Shown here: one piece after another, positions 43,901 to 57,521 of the stretch
Position numbering within the stretch: position 1 is the stretch's first letter
Layout of the letters: each line of letters opens with the position of its first letter
NCBI GenBank assembly: GCA_037903475.1
Contig: JBAJFG010000151.1
Span: 160,925-224,924 of the forward strand
Source of the DNA: Ancylostoma caninum
Lineage: Eukaryota > Nematoda > Chromadorea > Rhabditida > Ancylostomatidae
Length of the DNA: 64,000 nt
Direction of reading: 5' to 3'
Made by a program: the position numbers and the translations under genes
Notes under the pieces: model-generated
What the model saw: only the letters and a program-made list of their open reading frames with translations
Told to the model about the DNA's origin: nothing
Databases searched by the model: none

Positions 43901-45604
43901 GGACGATACCGAGAACGCCAGAAGTAGTCATGCAAGGAAATAGGATCATCCGGAAACTATTCCTTTCCACGCCGTTCAAAAAAAAAAACAATGGAATCAC
44001 TTAGGTGAGAAGTCATATGTTGGTTGTTATTTGTGTTGCTAGTGGGAAGGGCCAGCCGCCGTCATATCCCGTCGACTGTTGGTAAACAATCACTTAGTCA
44101 ACAGATTGGTCCTCAACACTTGCGGTGGGGCTTCCAGGAGGCGACAGGGAAGTAGCTGGTCGTTACTGGCCAATAATGTTGCATAAGTGAGCCATTAACA
44201 AAGCCTCCTTGCTCTTATAAGCAGAAGAGTGCCCGTGGACAATAACGAATTTATGGATGGCTCCGCATGCATGTGTTGAGAAATGGCGCTGGCAGAAGAA
44301 GTGCCCTGAACACCCTTTAGATTCTGAGTGCTTCGAACTTTTCGAGGCTCTTCAAAAACCTTGTGGACTGCCGAGCCAGATGCTGCATGTGTCTGGCAGG
44401 CCTTTCATTCACGCGGAAAATTCGCACTCTTCCTCGGACAGAAGTGCCCAAGCAAAAGGGATCGGAGTTTGCGCGGCGGATCCCACGAAGGTTCATCGGA
44501 AAGATGTTCCACAGAAGAATTCCACCATGAGAGCAAAATTTCTACAAAAAGTTTTTTAAATCATCCCGAAATCTAGACCGGATGGATATCGTTCAGTTGG
44601 ATTTTAAATTTTAAAAAAATTTAAAAAATGGAAACAGCGAATTCTAAAAAAAAGAGAGAAGAGTCAACTACAACGAAAAAATGAGCATTGTGCTCTTTTA
44701 TTCTCTCGCTAAGCAAAACGTGCAATGGTTGAATCCATTAATTCATTCCTTAGTTCATCAACTCATTCACTCATTCATTCATTCCTTCAATCATTCAATC
44801 AATAAATGCATATCATTCAAATTACCCAACTACTGTTAATAGGGAAACCGCATACCCAGCAAAACTGACCTCAAGGCTGCTGATTCACGTCTAATTTTTT
44901 TTGAATGTGTACATGATTTGGTTTACAAATCTCTAGTGCTTTTTTTTCGAAATCCAGGCTTGGGATGTCTTTCATTTGTCGAAGACCTACCTAGCCCCTT
45001 GCACTGGACATCTCAGAAATTCAGCTGGGTAGTGTTCTCATGTCTTCTTGCTCTTTCACATGACCTTCGCTTTATCTCTTTACCATAAAACCTTCTTGCT
45101 TTTCAAGCGTACAAGCTAGCAATAATGAATGGATGACATTTTCAGGAGCAAAACCTGAGAAACTTGGCAAAACCTGGAAAAGTAAAGGTCTCATTGGAAA
45201 CATGTAATATCAAAGAGGAGGGAGTCAAAGAACGAACTCACGTTTGAAGTTCACAAACAGAAGCGGAAAGCTGAAGCATGCAGATGAGCTGTGGTCAGCT
45301 GACAACACTTCAGGGACGATGTTCACAAAAACATGATGACGAATTGAATAAAAAGGGCGTTCAGATTGGACCGGCAGGGATTTAAATAGAAAAGCGCACT
45401 TTCAAGAAATCACTGGAGAGAATTCAGATTACTGAGGCTCAGATGGATCAAAATGGTGTGATATCACTGTCTGTGCGATAAACAATTCATAGTTACCTTT
45501 TCATATGATTTTAGAGAACCCTGGGGACGATGATGGATAATAGGCGTTAATTTTCCTTTAGAAAGAATTGGATCATAGGGCTACTCGATTGGACGAGGTA
45601 AAGG
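40991..45604. other. Long stretch without a supported gene
   Basis: 41000-41190 is a GC-richer block open on the minus strand. At 42848-42858 and 42950-42960 an 11-bp inverted repeat (CAGACGCACGC) flanks about 90 bp, and a related direct copy follows at about 43022-43043. 44040-44580 is GC-richer, with two overlapping plus-strand frames of 100 and 82 codons and no domain. At about 44745-44815 there is an imperfect ATTC repeat. Confidence 0.35.
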
Positions 45605-45725
45605 ATCTCGATGCATCATTGATGTTACCAAGGGTAAAGTTTTGACGCGCTTGCCAACGATGGGTAAAGTTAGGGAGTATCAAAACGTTTACCCTGGGTA
45701 ATCTCAATTATGCATGCGGACTCAG
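45605..45725. repeat. Small MITE, copy 2
   Basis: It has the same ends as the element at 6134-6245. The left end is ATGCATCATTGATGTTACC. The right end, in reverse complement, is ATGCATAATTGAGATTACCC. The GGGTAAAGTT motif is repeated inside. The copies have diverged, so the family is not young. Confidence 0.7.
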
Positions 45726-47635
45726 ATACTGGTCAGAGATAAATGTTGTTGTTGATTTGATGTTCTCTTGTAACTTCTTGTACATATAACTAAGATGTAG
45801 CTGGTCAGAGTAAATAAATACTACAATGATAAACAATAGAGTACTTTCAAGAAAGTATTGGTGATAAAGCTGAGGAAATTTTAGAAAAAAAAGGAGAAAA
45901 AACCTTGGACAATAATATTAGCTATACAACAAGTATTCAAGGGTAAAGTGGAGAAAGAATTTCTGTGCAAAGAATATGTAGGTACATAAATCTTTAGCTA
46001 ACATATTCAGGAGGGAAGTTCAAGGAAATTTCAAGAAAAAAATGTGAACAATTTTCCAGAAGCGTCGGGAAACACCTGTGACAACCCGAGATTGAACAAG
46101 AAAGCTCTATTTCCTCCTTATGGCGATGGAGATCTCATAAAAACTGTGAGGAAGAATGACAAACGATAAAAATGACATATAACACAACTCTCCATGATTG
46201 ATTGCTTATGCCATTGGGATGGATAAGCTGCCAGGGGAGCACTCTTGGCGACTTGGGTTAGTGAGGACAACCAGAAAACCTCAGGAGCAGCCCTATAAAT
46301 CATAGCACCTCTTCAAGAACCCCTCACAAACTAATTCAGAGAAAGGGCTGCAGCCTAAATCCACTCGGCCTAGGGCTATGTCCGTGGAGGCCCCGAAGAC
46401 GGAAAAGACGGTGGGTCAATCCTTCCTGAAAGCACGGGATGCTTTCAGAAAGAATAACATTGGCGTGGGATGAGAGATGCTCAGCGTAATTTGATACATC
46501 GCATGCGACTAGCCACGCCACACGCACACATGCACCCATATGCCTTGACAGCCGTGTGTGCATAAGCGCAAAAAACACTCGCCAGAATCACACCTTGTAA
46601 TTTTATGGCCTGGTAAGGGATTGGTCACGAGAATTCCGAGGATTCCTCTCGGATGCCAGGAAATATCATAAAGAATGGACCTCGCCCTTGAATGGCATTC
46701 GTTAGATCCTTCATTACTCGTGCCACGCCGCACCACAACCATATTTGTTAATTAAATCCCAGAAGCACTCGCATGAAGTTTCCCGGAAGATAAAGGAGAG
46801 ACATGAGATAAAGAGATAAAGTAAACGAAATAAAATTGAGAAAAAGAGAGAATTAAAGCCAGTAAAAAGACAAGATAAGCAATAAAAGCGAAAATAAAGG
46901 TGATTTGAGCAAAGTACGGTTTTCCCTCTTTCTATCTATATTTCACTCATATCTGAATAGTATTTACAGTGGCAGCTAAAATTATATAGCCTTTTCAATA
47001 ACTACTGCTGAAGTCCAGCAGAGGATTTCAAATGTTCGCGACTCAATTCACTCAAGGATGATGAAAAAATACCAAAATCCAGCCATTTTGTTTGCGAATT
47101 TTCTCTTTCAAAAAGCGATTCTGTGGCTATTTATGGATACAGGCAAATCACAGATTTCTACCCTAATTGAAGAGAATTTTTGCTGGGTCTTTGTAATTTT
47201 TTATGTCACACCTAGGCGAGTAACAGAAATTTGAAGTTCTGAGCTTCACGTTAAAAGAAGTAATGGAGGAAAGTGAAAAGCCTACATAATTTTGGCTGGC
47301 ACTGTATGTACATAGATATCTTCGCTATAGAAGAATTTTCAGGCTCCCAGAAAAGGAGTGTTAGATGAACAATACGATCAACTGTACATCGACTTCATTG
47401 TATGAGCAAACCACATTGAGGAGGAGCAGATAGTGAGAAGCAAGAAATAGCAAGGGTAAAAGAAAAACGATTCCAGGAGAAGAATTTAGCACTAATAATT
47501 AAAGCAGGATGAGCTTATCACAGATTTCTATTTATCATTGACTGTGATAAATAAATGAGCAGATAAATAAATCAATAAAAAGTGAATGGATAACGAGGCT
47601 AACAACCAATAAACTACAAATGTTCCAGGAACGGT

Positions 47636-48028
47636 TTGACAAAAGCTGGGAGGAGAATCCACTGGATTTCCCTTCTTCCTGGAAAGCGTCAAGCGAGATT
47701 CCTACGAGATCAGGCACCAACAGAAGATTACTTGGTATGTCTGGGCCCAAATATTCCAGATGAGATTCTGAGAAAACCTCCAAATTCGCCATTTAAGCAG
47801 CGGATAACTCCAGAAAACGAGCAAGCAATCGTTGGGGGAGGAGATTTTCCAGTGGATCCACACTTCTTAATTGTTAGCTGGAGCAAGCAGCGCTCGAAAT
47901 ACTTGAAGCTGTACATACATGTGCTCCAGTTAGGAGGTAGAAATTCGAGGAAACCTGTTATTCCTCATATCATCTGTTTGAGAAAATCGTACTTGTTGCT
48001 GAGTGTAGGTGCACAAACAGCGCCCTGA
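47636..48028 (+). other. Unassigned 130-codon ORF
   Basis: It starts MTKAGRRIHWISLLPGKRQA and ends GAQTAP. It is unusually long for this AT-rich background and lacks low-complexity sequence. No domain or splice pattern was recognised, and another frame over the same bases is also partly open. It may be a decayed repeat ORF. Confidence 0.2.
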
Positions 48029-51005
48029 TCGATGTTTAATTGTAGTCAAAATCATGCTAGATGACGGCGAATGTGCTTAACCCTCGGTAATACTTGCAGT
48101 GTGGAGTCTGGAACGCGTCCAATACGTAAGATTGCTGAAGATTGAAGTATACTATTGAGTTGGGGAGCAAGTTCGTGGGGATTTTTTAACTTGTTTTTTT
48201 TCTCATGGTGACTTGAACCTTGCTCTACTTGCCATAGTTCATTTTTTAGCTCTTGATTTGCTCTTTGTAACCATTGAAACATCATTTTTCAATTCTCACT
48301 ATAACTTGTTTTCTACCGCATAGATTGTGACTACCCAAGTCAACGAAATTGAACCTCCCCGTGACCGGCTATCGTTTGACTTCAATCGTGGATCGAATGT
48401 GGCTCAAATGGCTAGGAGTAACAATGACGTTGGAGAGGAACCTTTACTCTGAAAGGACAGCATAGGAGTGGTAAACCCACTTCAGACAGGGCAAATTTGG
48501 CTTTGAAATTGCTTCTCGTTCTGGATGCCCAGTTTGTGAGACATAAAGACGATTATCAGTTAAGGTTGGCTGTAAGGAATAATCACAACTGATGCTAAAT
48601 CTCAACAATATGTAAGTTTAGCTAACACATTCTGAGCAAAACCCCAAAATGCTCTATAAGAGGTGATCATCCACATTGGGTATGCTCGAATTCTCTGCAT
48701 AAATTTCACCTAAATGACTAGAAAGAAACTCGAATGTAGGGGTATTTCACTACTACCAACTCTGCAAGTTTAGTGCAGTCATACACAGCCTATTTTTTTC
48801 AGTTTCCTTTTGATTTCGTAGACTTTCTCCAAGAGTTGCGATTGCGGGCTACAAATTGAGTCATCTCACGACAAAGAAATTTTTCGTAGACATAGAGCTG
48901 ACAAGCTGCCCTGTCTCTGGCACCATCAATAGAAGAGGGAAGGAGCCATGCAACCCATTTAGTATAGTTTACAATGTTCGTGGAAAGTTGTGGTAACCAT
49001 GCCCATGAAAAACCGCACGAACTTATTCCCCAATCCAACGTATGTTATACAGCCTTCTTAGAACTTATCGCATAGCTCTCCATTCGACAGCTATTAGAAC
49101 TCCCAGCGCGCACCAAACCAGAATATTCCGCGAGCCATTACTCGGATGTTTTGCAGCACTTTTTGCCCTCATATAGGTCAGTTGTTCTCCACGCACAACA
49201 AGATAGTAAATCTTTGTGACAATACGACTTAGCTAATTGCTTTGCACTTGCGAATAATATGGAACTATGCATGTAAATATTCCCAAGGCAGTGCTAACTA
49301 TGTGCATGTTTATCGACTGCAGTGAAGGGCATAATTACTCGAAGACTAGTATAAACCTAGTTATTTTATTCTAAGAATACCTTATGCTTCCAGGCGTTTG
49401 CAAGGCGAAGTGTGGGCATTGACTGACAAGGTTGTCCCTGGTTCTTTGTTGCTGTTCTGCACAATGCACCAACGGGTAAAGTATCGAAAACGAAAAACAG
49501 TGATTGATGGACAAGTATCGGGCCTCTCGAGCTCCATACATTATGACCATGTGAAGTGCCACAGAAATGATTGAGATTTGACGCCAATAAGAATGGATGC
49601 TAAGGTTCTGTAGGCTGCAACGGGGAGTTTTTATTGTGGACAGCCGAAATTTACGATATTAGAAGCCCCTCCATTCTGACCGTGTTGCTATGAAGAGAGG
49701 GAACAGAACCCTGAGGAGCCAATGAGGCCAGAATTCTGGTATAAGTAAAACAATTGCTCTCGAATAAGCTCCCTTGAGAACCTCAGGAGTATTTGATTAC
49801 ATTTAGGTCATTTTCGGTCAGTCAACTTTTCGAGATTCTTATGTGAAGAAATTCCCAAGGAGGTGCCGATAAAAATGATATACGTGATTACTTGCAAAAC
49901 CTCCGGGAAACCCCCTTTTTCAGCCCCAAATTTTGTGGAGGGCGGAGCCGCTGGTGTGGCCGGCCAGGCAGGCGAGGGTTTTGAATAATGTACCTAACCC
50001 AGGGTAGCACCTCCAGGGTAGATTCGTATTTCTTGTGAGAGTTCCTAGCTCCATGATGAGCAATGGAGTGCATGACGTGGAAGAGGAATCCCGCCTAGGC
50101 TCCGCCCACAAGCTCCCCAAAACTGGTGCTCGAAAAAAGGTTTTTTACACGCTTTTCATGCAACCACGTATAATATTGTCGCAAGAAATTTTTGGGGTTT
50201 CTTCTAATATGGAAATCTCAAAAGCGATGGCGTAGGTGAAAAAAAAAACTCAGTGAGAAAAAAAAAGACGAATCTCAAAAACGATTATTTTTATTTATAG
50301 ATATGATTGATAGATGACACTGGCTCTGGAGCTTCGCAATATCGACAGTGTACTGCAGTGTATATATAAATAGTAGAGATCAGTGACCTTAAACAAGAAA
50401 CGAAGCTCGGCTCTCAATAGAGGGAGGGAAGCGTTAAAAAAACATCCTTACGCGTGATCCATAGCGTTAACGAAGTTCCGGGAAGCGAAAAAATTCTGAA
50501 AATAGTAGCTCTCCCAGGAAAGAGGGACACAACTGGGCTGAAAACGAATCTCGGCGCCATAACTGAGATTGATTCGATCAACAACGCCCCCTCTCCCTCG
50601 TAATTGGGTGAACCCTTCCAGCTAACCATCGAAAAGGGCACATATGCGGAACTGCACTTAGTGGCATGAGAATTTGATTAGCTGGAGTTGAATAGTTGGA
50701 AATTGATTTTAGGATTCGAATGATTCGAAGTGAATTTATGGCTAAGCCTTTGGATGTATGTGACAGCTCAAACTTGTTTCGAGGGAAGTGGTTTGGTTTT
50801 TGAACCCTAATCCAGGATATCCTACTACTGCATCAGCCCTTGTCATACAGCTGAACATAGCTGTGTAAGGAAAAAAATAAGTGAGTAAATAAATAGAATC
50901 ATAAATAAATTAATGATTTTGTTTAAACGATGTATGCCTTTACATTTACACAAACAAGACAGGTTGTCTTTTTTTCCTAATATAGGGAGCAGACATCTTT
51001 ATCTT

Positions 51006-51173
51006 TCACATCCTTCACATCCTGAGTCACTGATAAACAACTATAGCATTGAAACCTAGGAGACCTCCCCCTCCCCCTCCCCCTCCCTCCTCAACTCCCT
51101 TTGCTCTTTCTTTCTTACAGGGATTAGCTCCAGCGACGCCTAAGGTCACATCCTTCACATCCTGAGTCACTGA
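51006..51173. repeat. Direct duplication of a 28-bp segment flanking a C-rich tract
   Basis: TCACATCCTTCACATCCTGA and the next eight bases occur identically at 51006-51033 and 51146-51173. Between them lies a C-rich run (51061-51090). The minus-strand frame 51299-51027 crosses both; its N-terminal half (MNKNCPFFRGKISRDMVIGF onward) looks protein-like, but no domain was recognised. Confidence 0.85.
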
Positions 51174-54100
51174 AAAATTCAATTGACGTCCTTCTACGGA
51201 AACAAAGTTCAGAGAACCACAAATTTCCCTATTCATATTGAATCCAATCACCATGTCGCGAGAAATCTTTCCTCGAAAGAAAGGACAGTTTTTATTCATG
51301 CTTCGCGTAATGAAGTCAAAGGGGGGTGAATAAATCTTTGAAAAGCAGGTGATTCAGCTCCGAGAACCAACGGGGCTTAGCCAGAAATCATGGAACCTAA
51401 ATTGAGCTACTTAATGGGCCCTTTGGGAGTGCTGTAATTACTCATTTCTTAGATTTTTATTTTTTATTCTCGAAAAATTGACTAATGGGCGTACGCAACA
51501 TACCAAGCATAGGAGAAAAGAGCACATTAGGACAACTCGGACGCGGTTCATCTCTTTGGGGCAGCGAAAGATGAATGGGAGACATGCATGGCGGTTTCCA
51601 CAGGACAAAGTTTCTTCAAGGGCAAAAACCTAGGAAAAGCGATGTTGTAAAGCTCGGTTTGAAACAGAGGGTAATCTGAGCAAGTGCATTTGATTGGGCA
51701 ATTTATCCTGAACAATTGTCCCACCGAAAAGAATGCAATTGCTGAAAAATAGCGCACCAAAGAACAGCGAAGCCATGGATGAAACAATGGAACTAGCTAT
51801 TCCACGTAGTCGTAGTTTTTCACTGAACTAATAGCTTAATAGTCCCAATAGCTTGGAACATAGAAGGCTTCCAAAGGCTCACATAGTTGAAAAAATTTTG
51901 CCTTTCGGAAATATTGGAAACTGCTACTGAATCCATAGAGAGCTAATGAAGGTGCCAGAGAGTCGGAAAAAATAGGAGCTTTCTGCTATGAGGGTGCTTT
52001 CGAAATTGAAAATAAAGGAGAACCGCGTATGAACGTTTTACTGTTTACTCGTGAGTTCTAATGTGTCAAAGAAACCTTACATGGGTTTTGATAATTTCTA
52101 TAGCGTGGATCACGCTATAAAATACATAGGTGTAATACAAGGGAAAATGCTTTATCTGGTCCTATCAATATATCTTTCCTTCAATTCTCGGCGAAAATCT
52201 CGACGATATCCCCCATCCCTAAGGTCTGCTTTATTGACCATGCTTCTAGAAACCAAGCGAGAGGCCCTCTTCTCCGGAACTTTCATCTTCTCAACATAAA
52301 GAAGGAACAATGGAGCCTGGGAGAAAGAAATCCAACGAGAAAAGCTAAGAACTGGATTTAAAAAAGAATCACTTTACTTAAAGAGAATTGAACTGTTAGG
52401 AAGGAATTACTAGGGACAAGTTGAGAGAAAGATTATCTACTTACTCATAATTCTTGAACGAAACTTTCATAGAAACGGAAACAGAGTGGAATGGCATTAT
52501 CGAAGAAATCGTGGTCTTTCCCGACACTGACGCGTAAAAGAATCTGCCATTTTTCGATGCACGGACATTTTAAAACAACTTTTCCGAATTTCTAGAAAAT
52601 CCATCCTGGAATACTCAGATCCTGTTGACGTACAGCCCTATACCTATCTTAAGCAACATACTTTTACAGTGCATCGGAAGCCAATCCGGTCAGATAACAA
52701 ATAATACGTATTGATCTTCGTTATCCGACGATCGATACGTATTATTTCTTATCCGACCTGATCGAACTTCGATGAACTATATGTAAATGTAGCTTTAGTG
52801 TATAAAACGTTAGCTACGTACGTATCTAGCGAGGGAGTGCCTTCCTATTCTTGGTTCGCTCATAACCAGCGTTTTCAAAAACAAACGTTTTTTTTTTTCG
52901 TATTTCTTAAGGTTTTTGTACTCAAACTGATCTTTTAAAGTTAGTTTTTCAAAGCCGGTGGAAATGCAAAGATAAAAGAGGAAGCAAGATTAAAGAGGGT
53001 TCCCCACACCAACAGTAAAGGATGTTTCACAGCATCGAAAAGTGGACTGGTGAGTGACGTGTTGTCATGTGCTTCTAAATATAATGGAAGTGCAAGTAAT
53101 TCTAGAATGCAGGTTAACAGATTCGAAATAGAGAGTCTTAGAGATTTTCTATTTCCTATTTATCTTGCTTACAGGTCCCATTGTACAAGTGCATGCACGT
53201 GGGCGAGGATGAAGAACACACAAAATGATGGAACAGCATATGAGCTAATAAAGTAAGTGCTCGCAAATCGGAGGCAACAAAGCAAACTCTTTTGGGAATT
53301 GAAACTGAGTGAAAAATAACACATGCATAACGTCATAGAAACGAAGGAAAGCGTATTTTTCCGAGGGTTATCCAGGAAAAAGCAATCAATGCCGGAGGAT
53401 TTGCTCAGACGGATGAATGGGAAAAGGTTTCATATCCCAGGCGCTTTTTAGTATGATCATTGAGGTTTTCAGATGTCAGGTGATGTGGTACAGATCCACG
53501 AAACGGGATTCGTCACAGTACTTACATGAACAGATTAAGAAGCACCTTATTGCTAAAGACTGAGAAGAGCACAGCATAGTAGTGAGAACTCTTTAACAAG
53601 GCTTCTTCGTTGGCTGCACATGCTCATAACAATAGGTCTGGCAGAAAAGCATGATTAATGGACAAAGGGAGAGAAAAACACGAAATAATCGGAGAGGAGC
53701 CCGCAGCGAAGCAAAGATCTCACAACCCAGGATGAGTTCATGCATGCATGAAGTGAATGCCAGATGTCAGAATGAATGTCATCATGCTGCCTATAAGGGG
53801 TAACGATCAAGCGCCTCTATCTATGGATGAAATTCCCGGAATAGACGTCTTTATGAGAACTGAGAACTCTTCATGGTACCTATTTTTGAAATTATACATA
53901 ACATTTAGTATAGATACGAAATTAAAACTATTTATATAACACTAGAATTAAATGTTTCAGTATCACAAAATAATATGAATAGGAAATGGCCATAGTTCGC
54001 AGAAAATGGATATGTACTGCTGCTTTGCTACAAAATAACGTACAATCTATGTCTCTAAATTGGTTAGGCAGTTTTCTACTCAAGTACATATGTGAGAACG

Positions 54101-54699
54101 CGTAGGTGCATTTTTAAGGGAGCGATAAGTATAGAAGCTGCGAATAAATAGAGATACAAATATGCTTGAGACCTACTCGAATGTTCTAGTAGAACGTCAA
54201 AACTATGGGAACTTTATATCCACATAGCAAACCTGCCTTTTTTTATTTGTAAACTATGGAAGTCACGAAAATGTATCCTCCTTGGTGGTAAAGTAGACTT
54301 TTCTGAAAAAGCAGCTCGAAAAAAACCGAACATTGAACTGTTCAGTGATTATGAAACAATTGCTGCACATTTCACATCTCATAATGAAAAATTGACGATT
54401 TCCTGCAAATATCTGTTGGTCGTTGTTTCCTTCAGAAACGAAGAACTTGCACTTTAAAAAAAAGAAATGCTAAGACTAAGGTATCACTGAACAATAACAT
54501 ATGCAAGTCTTTAAATGTCAATTTCGTATATTTGCATACTTCACGGCTAAAAGCTATGCAAATTTCTGGCCAATAAATGAGCCAACCAAAGAAAAATTAG
54601 GAAAGAAAGGCGATAACGTTGAAGGAGACAAGGGAGATTTCGAAGTTGAGGACTTGCTAAACGACCAAACGCTTTACAGAAATTCTCAGTCCGTTTCAA

Positions 54700-54991
54700 G
54701 GATAAAATAAAAGGATAAAGTGGTCGGCGTTGATCAATCCCGTCACGAGGGATGCGCCACGCATTCGACTTCATCTGAGCATCGTAGAGGCGTTGAATGC
54801 GTATGTGCCCTGTACAATGACTTGCGGGGGGCACCCGATGTACCAAGTCAGTGCTTCATCCTCCCAGACTCCTCTGGTACCAATTTACCGACCCCGGAGG
54901 GATGGAAGGCTTGGTTGGCCTCGGGCGGGATCGAACCATCGATCGTGTGCGTGCGCAGCGAGCCTCTTACCACTGCGCCACACGCGCCCCT
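54700..54991 (-). mobile_element. tRNA-derived SINE with 11-bp target duplication
   Basis: On the minus strand the element begins with a tRNA-like head. Its A box is TGGCGCAGTGGTAAG and its B box is GGTTCGATCCC, followed by a non-tRNA body. It ends in CTTTATCCTTTTATTTTATC instead of a plain poly(A). Perfect direct repeats GTCCGTTTCAA at 54689-54699 and 54992-55002 flank it, showing target-primed retroposition. All ORFs across it (up to 163 codons) are by-products. A LINE must supply the reverse transcriptase; whether the RTE-type element 2.5 kb away is the partner is unknown. Confidence 0.92.
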
Positions 54992-55002
54992 GTCCGTTTC
55001 AA

Positions 55003-57521
55003 AAGCGACGATGTTGAGTACTATTTGTGCACAAGATCTGCACTTCTCAGCTGCCTCCGCGAATACGGCACTATTTCTCGTGCTCTTTCGTTCTCTAATA
55101 TCTTCACAACTATGTTCCCCGGTGAAACACACTATAATCAGTTACTTCGAGCTCGAGATCCGAAACACAGGCTTTTTTCCGCATCGAAAAAAAATGTTCT
55201 GCTTTACATAGGCCTGATGAGATAGGGCTGCCCATCTTGGTAGTTTCTGTGAAATATCTCCTATTCATTTTGGCTTATTGTTTCTTCGTCAGAACTTTTC
55301 ATGTATGTATGTATGCTAGCTCCACTAGTTCACATTATTTATTCATAAAAAAATTATATGCATTATTTATTTATTAAAAAAATCTATTTATTCACATGCA
55401 AATAAATGCGCTATGGAATGGTGGATCACGAGCACAAAGAAGGAAATGAGAAGTTCTCCAGAAACAGGAGAACAAATCCATAGGTTACAGCTAGTGCATA
55501 ATATGAGTGGTATATGTAGATATATGTAGATGTCCTCTAAACGCAAACAATTCATTTTTTTTTGTATCCACTTGAATTATCCATTTGGGAAATAAAAAAA
55601 GAATTCATTGCTTATTCTTAACGCGGCACTATCACCTATCCACTTCTGAAGTTGCTTTTTTTTGGTACGTAGGCCGTCTGAGTTCAGGAAACTTATTTCC
55701 TCAGCATTTCAGCGCTTATCCTTATCGAAGAGGACGCGGAAGGTATGATGCAGATTGTAAGAGAGTGTGAAAGAAGATTTTGCTGGAAATGGCCAGTATA
55801 ACATAATTCAATATGTTTCAATTGCTTGAATCGCTCAGTTTTACCGTTTCCTGAATGAATTTTTCCTCCGATTCTTATTGAGGCGTGCAATAAACGAATA
55901 ATTCATCCAAAATAGATTATAATGTGTGCGACGCTTTAGCTCCCGTGTCACCGTCAGCGAAATCACTACGCATTTTAAGGCCTGTGTTGAAATTAATAAA
56001 CGATAATTTCAAAAATGATGTTAAGGCTAGACTTGTCGTTCACTTACGAGCACAAATATCGAGGGCTCACGTCAAATTACTTTGGAATGTTCTTCATGAT
56101 CGAGCTCATATCTGTTGCCATGATTTTCGGCCATTCTTTAGAACCAAAAAACAGCGGAAACAAGCCATCGATGTAAATTGCTCTCCTAGTGTTGTTTATG
56201 CTCACGGCAACTCATGCGTGATAAATTAAAATTAGTAGGGTGGTCCCCAATAATAAAACATTGAGAAGGCCGAAAATAGGGAAGCTAGTGGACAGCCAAT
56301 GACGTCAAGCATTTCCAGAAAATGGAGTTCTGGTCTCTTCAAGGAAAGCGACAAAGGCCAGACGTCTCAGCCTTGCAGAGGAAGTCGCGCTGAAAAACAT
56401 TAGCGAATTCTCTCTATTCAAACTTCTGGAAAGTCCTTTGGAGGAACGAGACACATTACTTCTTTTGTTGATCTTGCATGTTTTGTGAGCCTTTCCAGAA
56501 CCGCTTCGTGGAAAATCGGCTAAGGCACGAACCAAAATAGGAACACTACTTGCTAGTTAGTAGCACAAAAGCTCCTAGAGGACGCGAAACTCTCCTCACA
56601 ATGAAGATCTTTGTTAACTGGCCCAATGAGAAGTCCATTACAGCTAGTTTCCCACACTTCAAACAAGACCATGGAGAAAGTAGTTGCCTCAGAAATTAGA
56701 TTTTCTAAAAGCTGCCATAGAAAAGGTGAATGAGTGACGTCCTAGTGGTGAAAAGGACATTTCAGGAGATCCAGGGAAAATCAACTGGTGGGAATGGAAG
56801 CAAGAAATCAGAGAGCGCCGCTCGCGATAATAATAACAAATGCATGACAATCACAGTTCTCTGAAATGTTATGAATCAGCGATTGAGAGGAGACGACTTC
56901 CATCGATGTGGACGACTCAGAAAAGCCTTATAAAACTCTGCGGCCAAATAAAAAAAAACTTGTTAAAACATGTGGAGGTACAGCTGAGACATTGGATCGT
57001 TGAGCTTCCTGGAAGTCGCTAAGAGGGGTGAGCATAGGAAATTTTTGCAAAGGTTTCCAATTTCGTCGAACGATGCATAAGTATAGTTTTTGGGAACAGG
57101 CGTTGTGAGGGGTTTCACCATGCATACTCTAACCATGACCATTATCCTGACTACAGCCCTTTTGCTATATGATTTCGGAGCAGCCAACAATCTCATCCTT
57201 CTATTATATGATTTTAAGACACTAAAGGCTTCGAAATGAATGACAATTCTTGAATAGGCATTTGCACAAAAAAAATAATGAACGAGGAAGAAAACAACCG
57301 CCTCTCAATTTTTGTATCAATAATTCGCATAGATCGCGAATGGAGAAATAGTAAATGAACGAATAGGGAACCTTGTTAGGGAAAGATGATTAGAGGAGCT
57401 CCCGCAAAAACAACCTTGTATTTGGGTGCAGTTCCTAAATATCTTATTGTTGTGTTTGAATTTTTTGGACATTTATTTTTTACACATATGACCTTTGACT
57501 TTGTAGGGAGCTGGTTTAATA
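55003..57521. other. Stretch without a supported gene
   Basis: AT-rich. The plus-strand frame 55924-56229 (101 codons) shows no domain. Nothing else was recognised. Confidence 0.4.

Larger units (their letters stand above)
45726..54688. other. Long stretch without a supported gene
   Basis: AT-rich sequence with scattered frames. Two minus-strand frames, 48285-48052 and 50073-49888, share a peptide motif (STLQVLPRVKHI and STLEVLPWVRYI), so they are probably remnants of one repeat family. The 130-codon frame at 47636 and the duplicated 28-mer at 51006-51173 are listed separately. Nothing else is recognisable. Confidence 0.35.

Noticed and set aside
54547..55225. ORFs of up to 163 codons on both strands around 54.5-55.2 kb
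   Set aside because: They run through the tRNA-derived SINE and have no domain.
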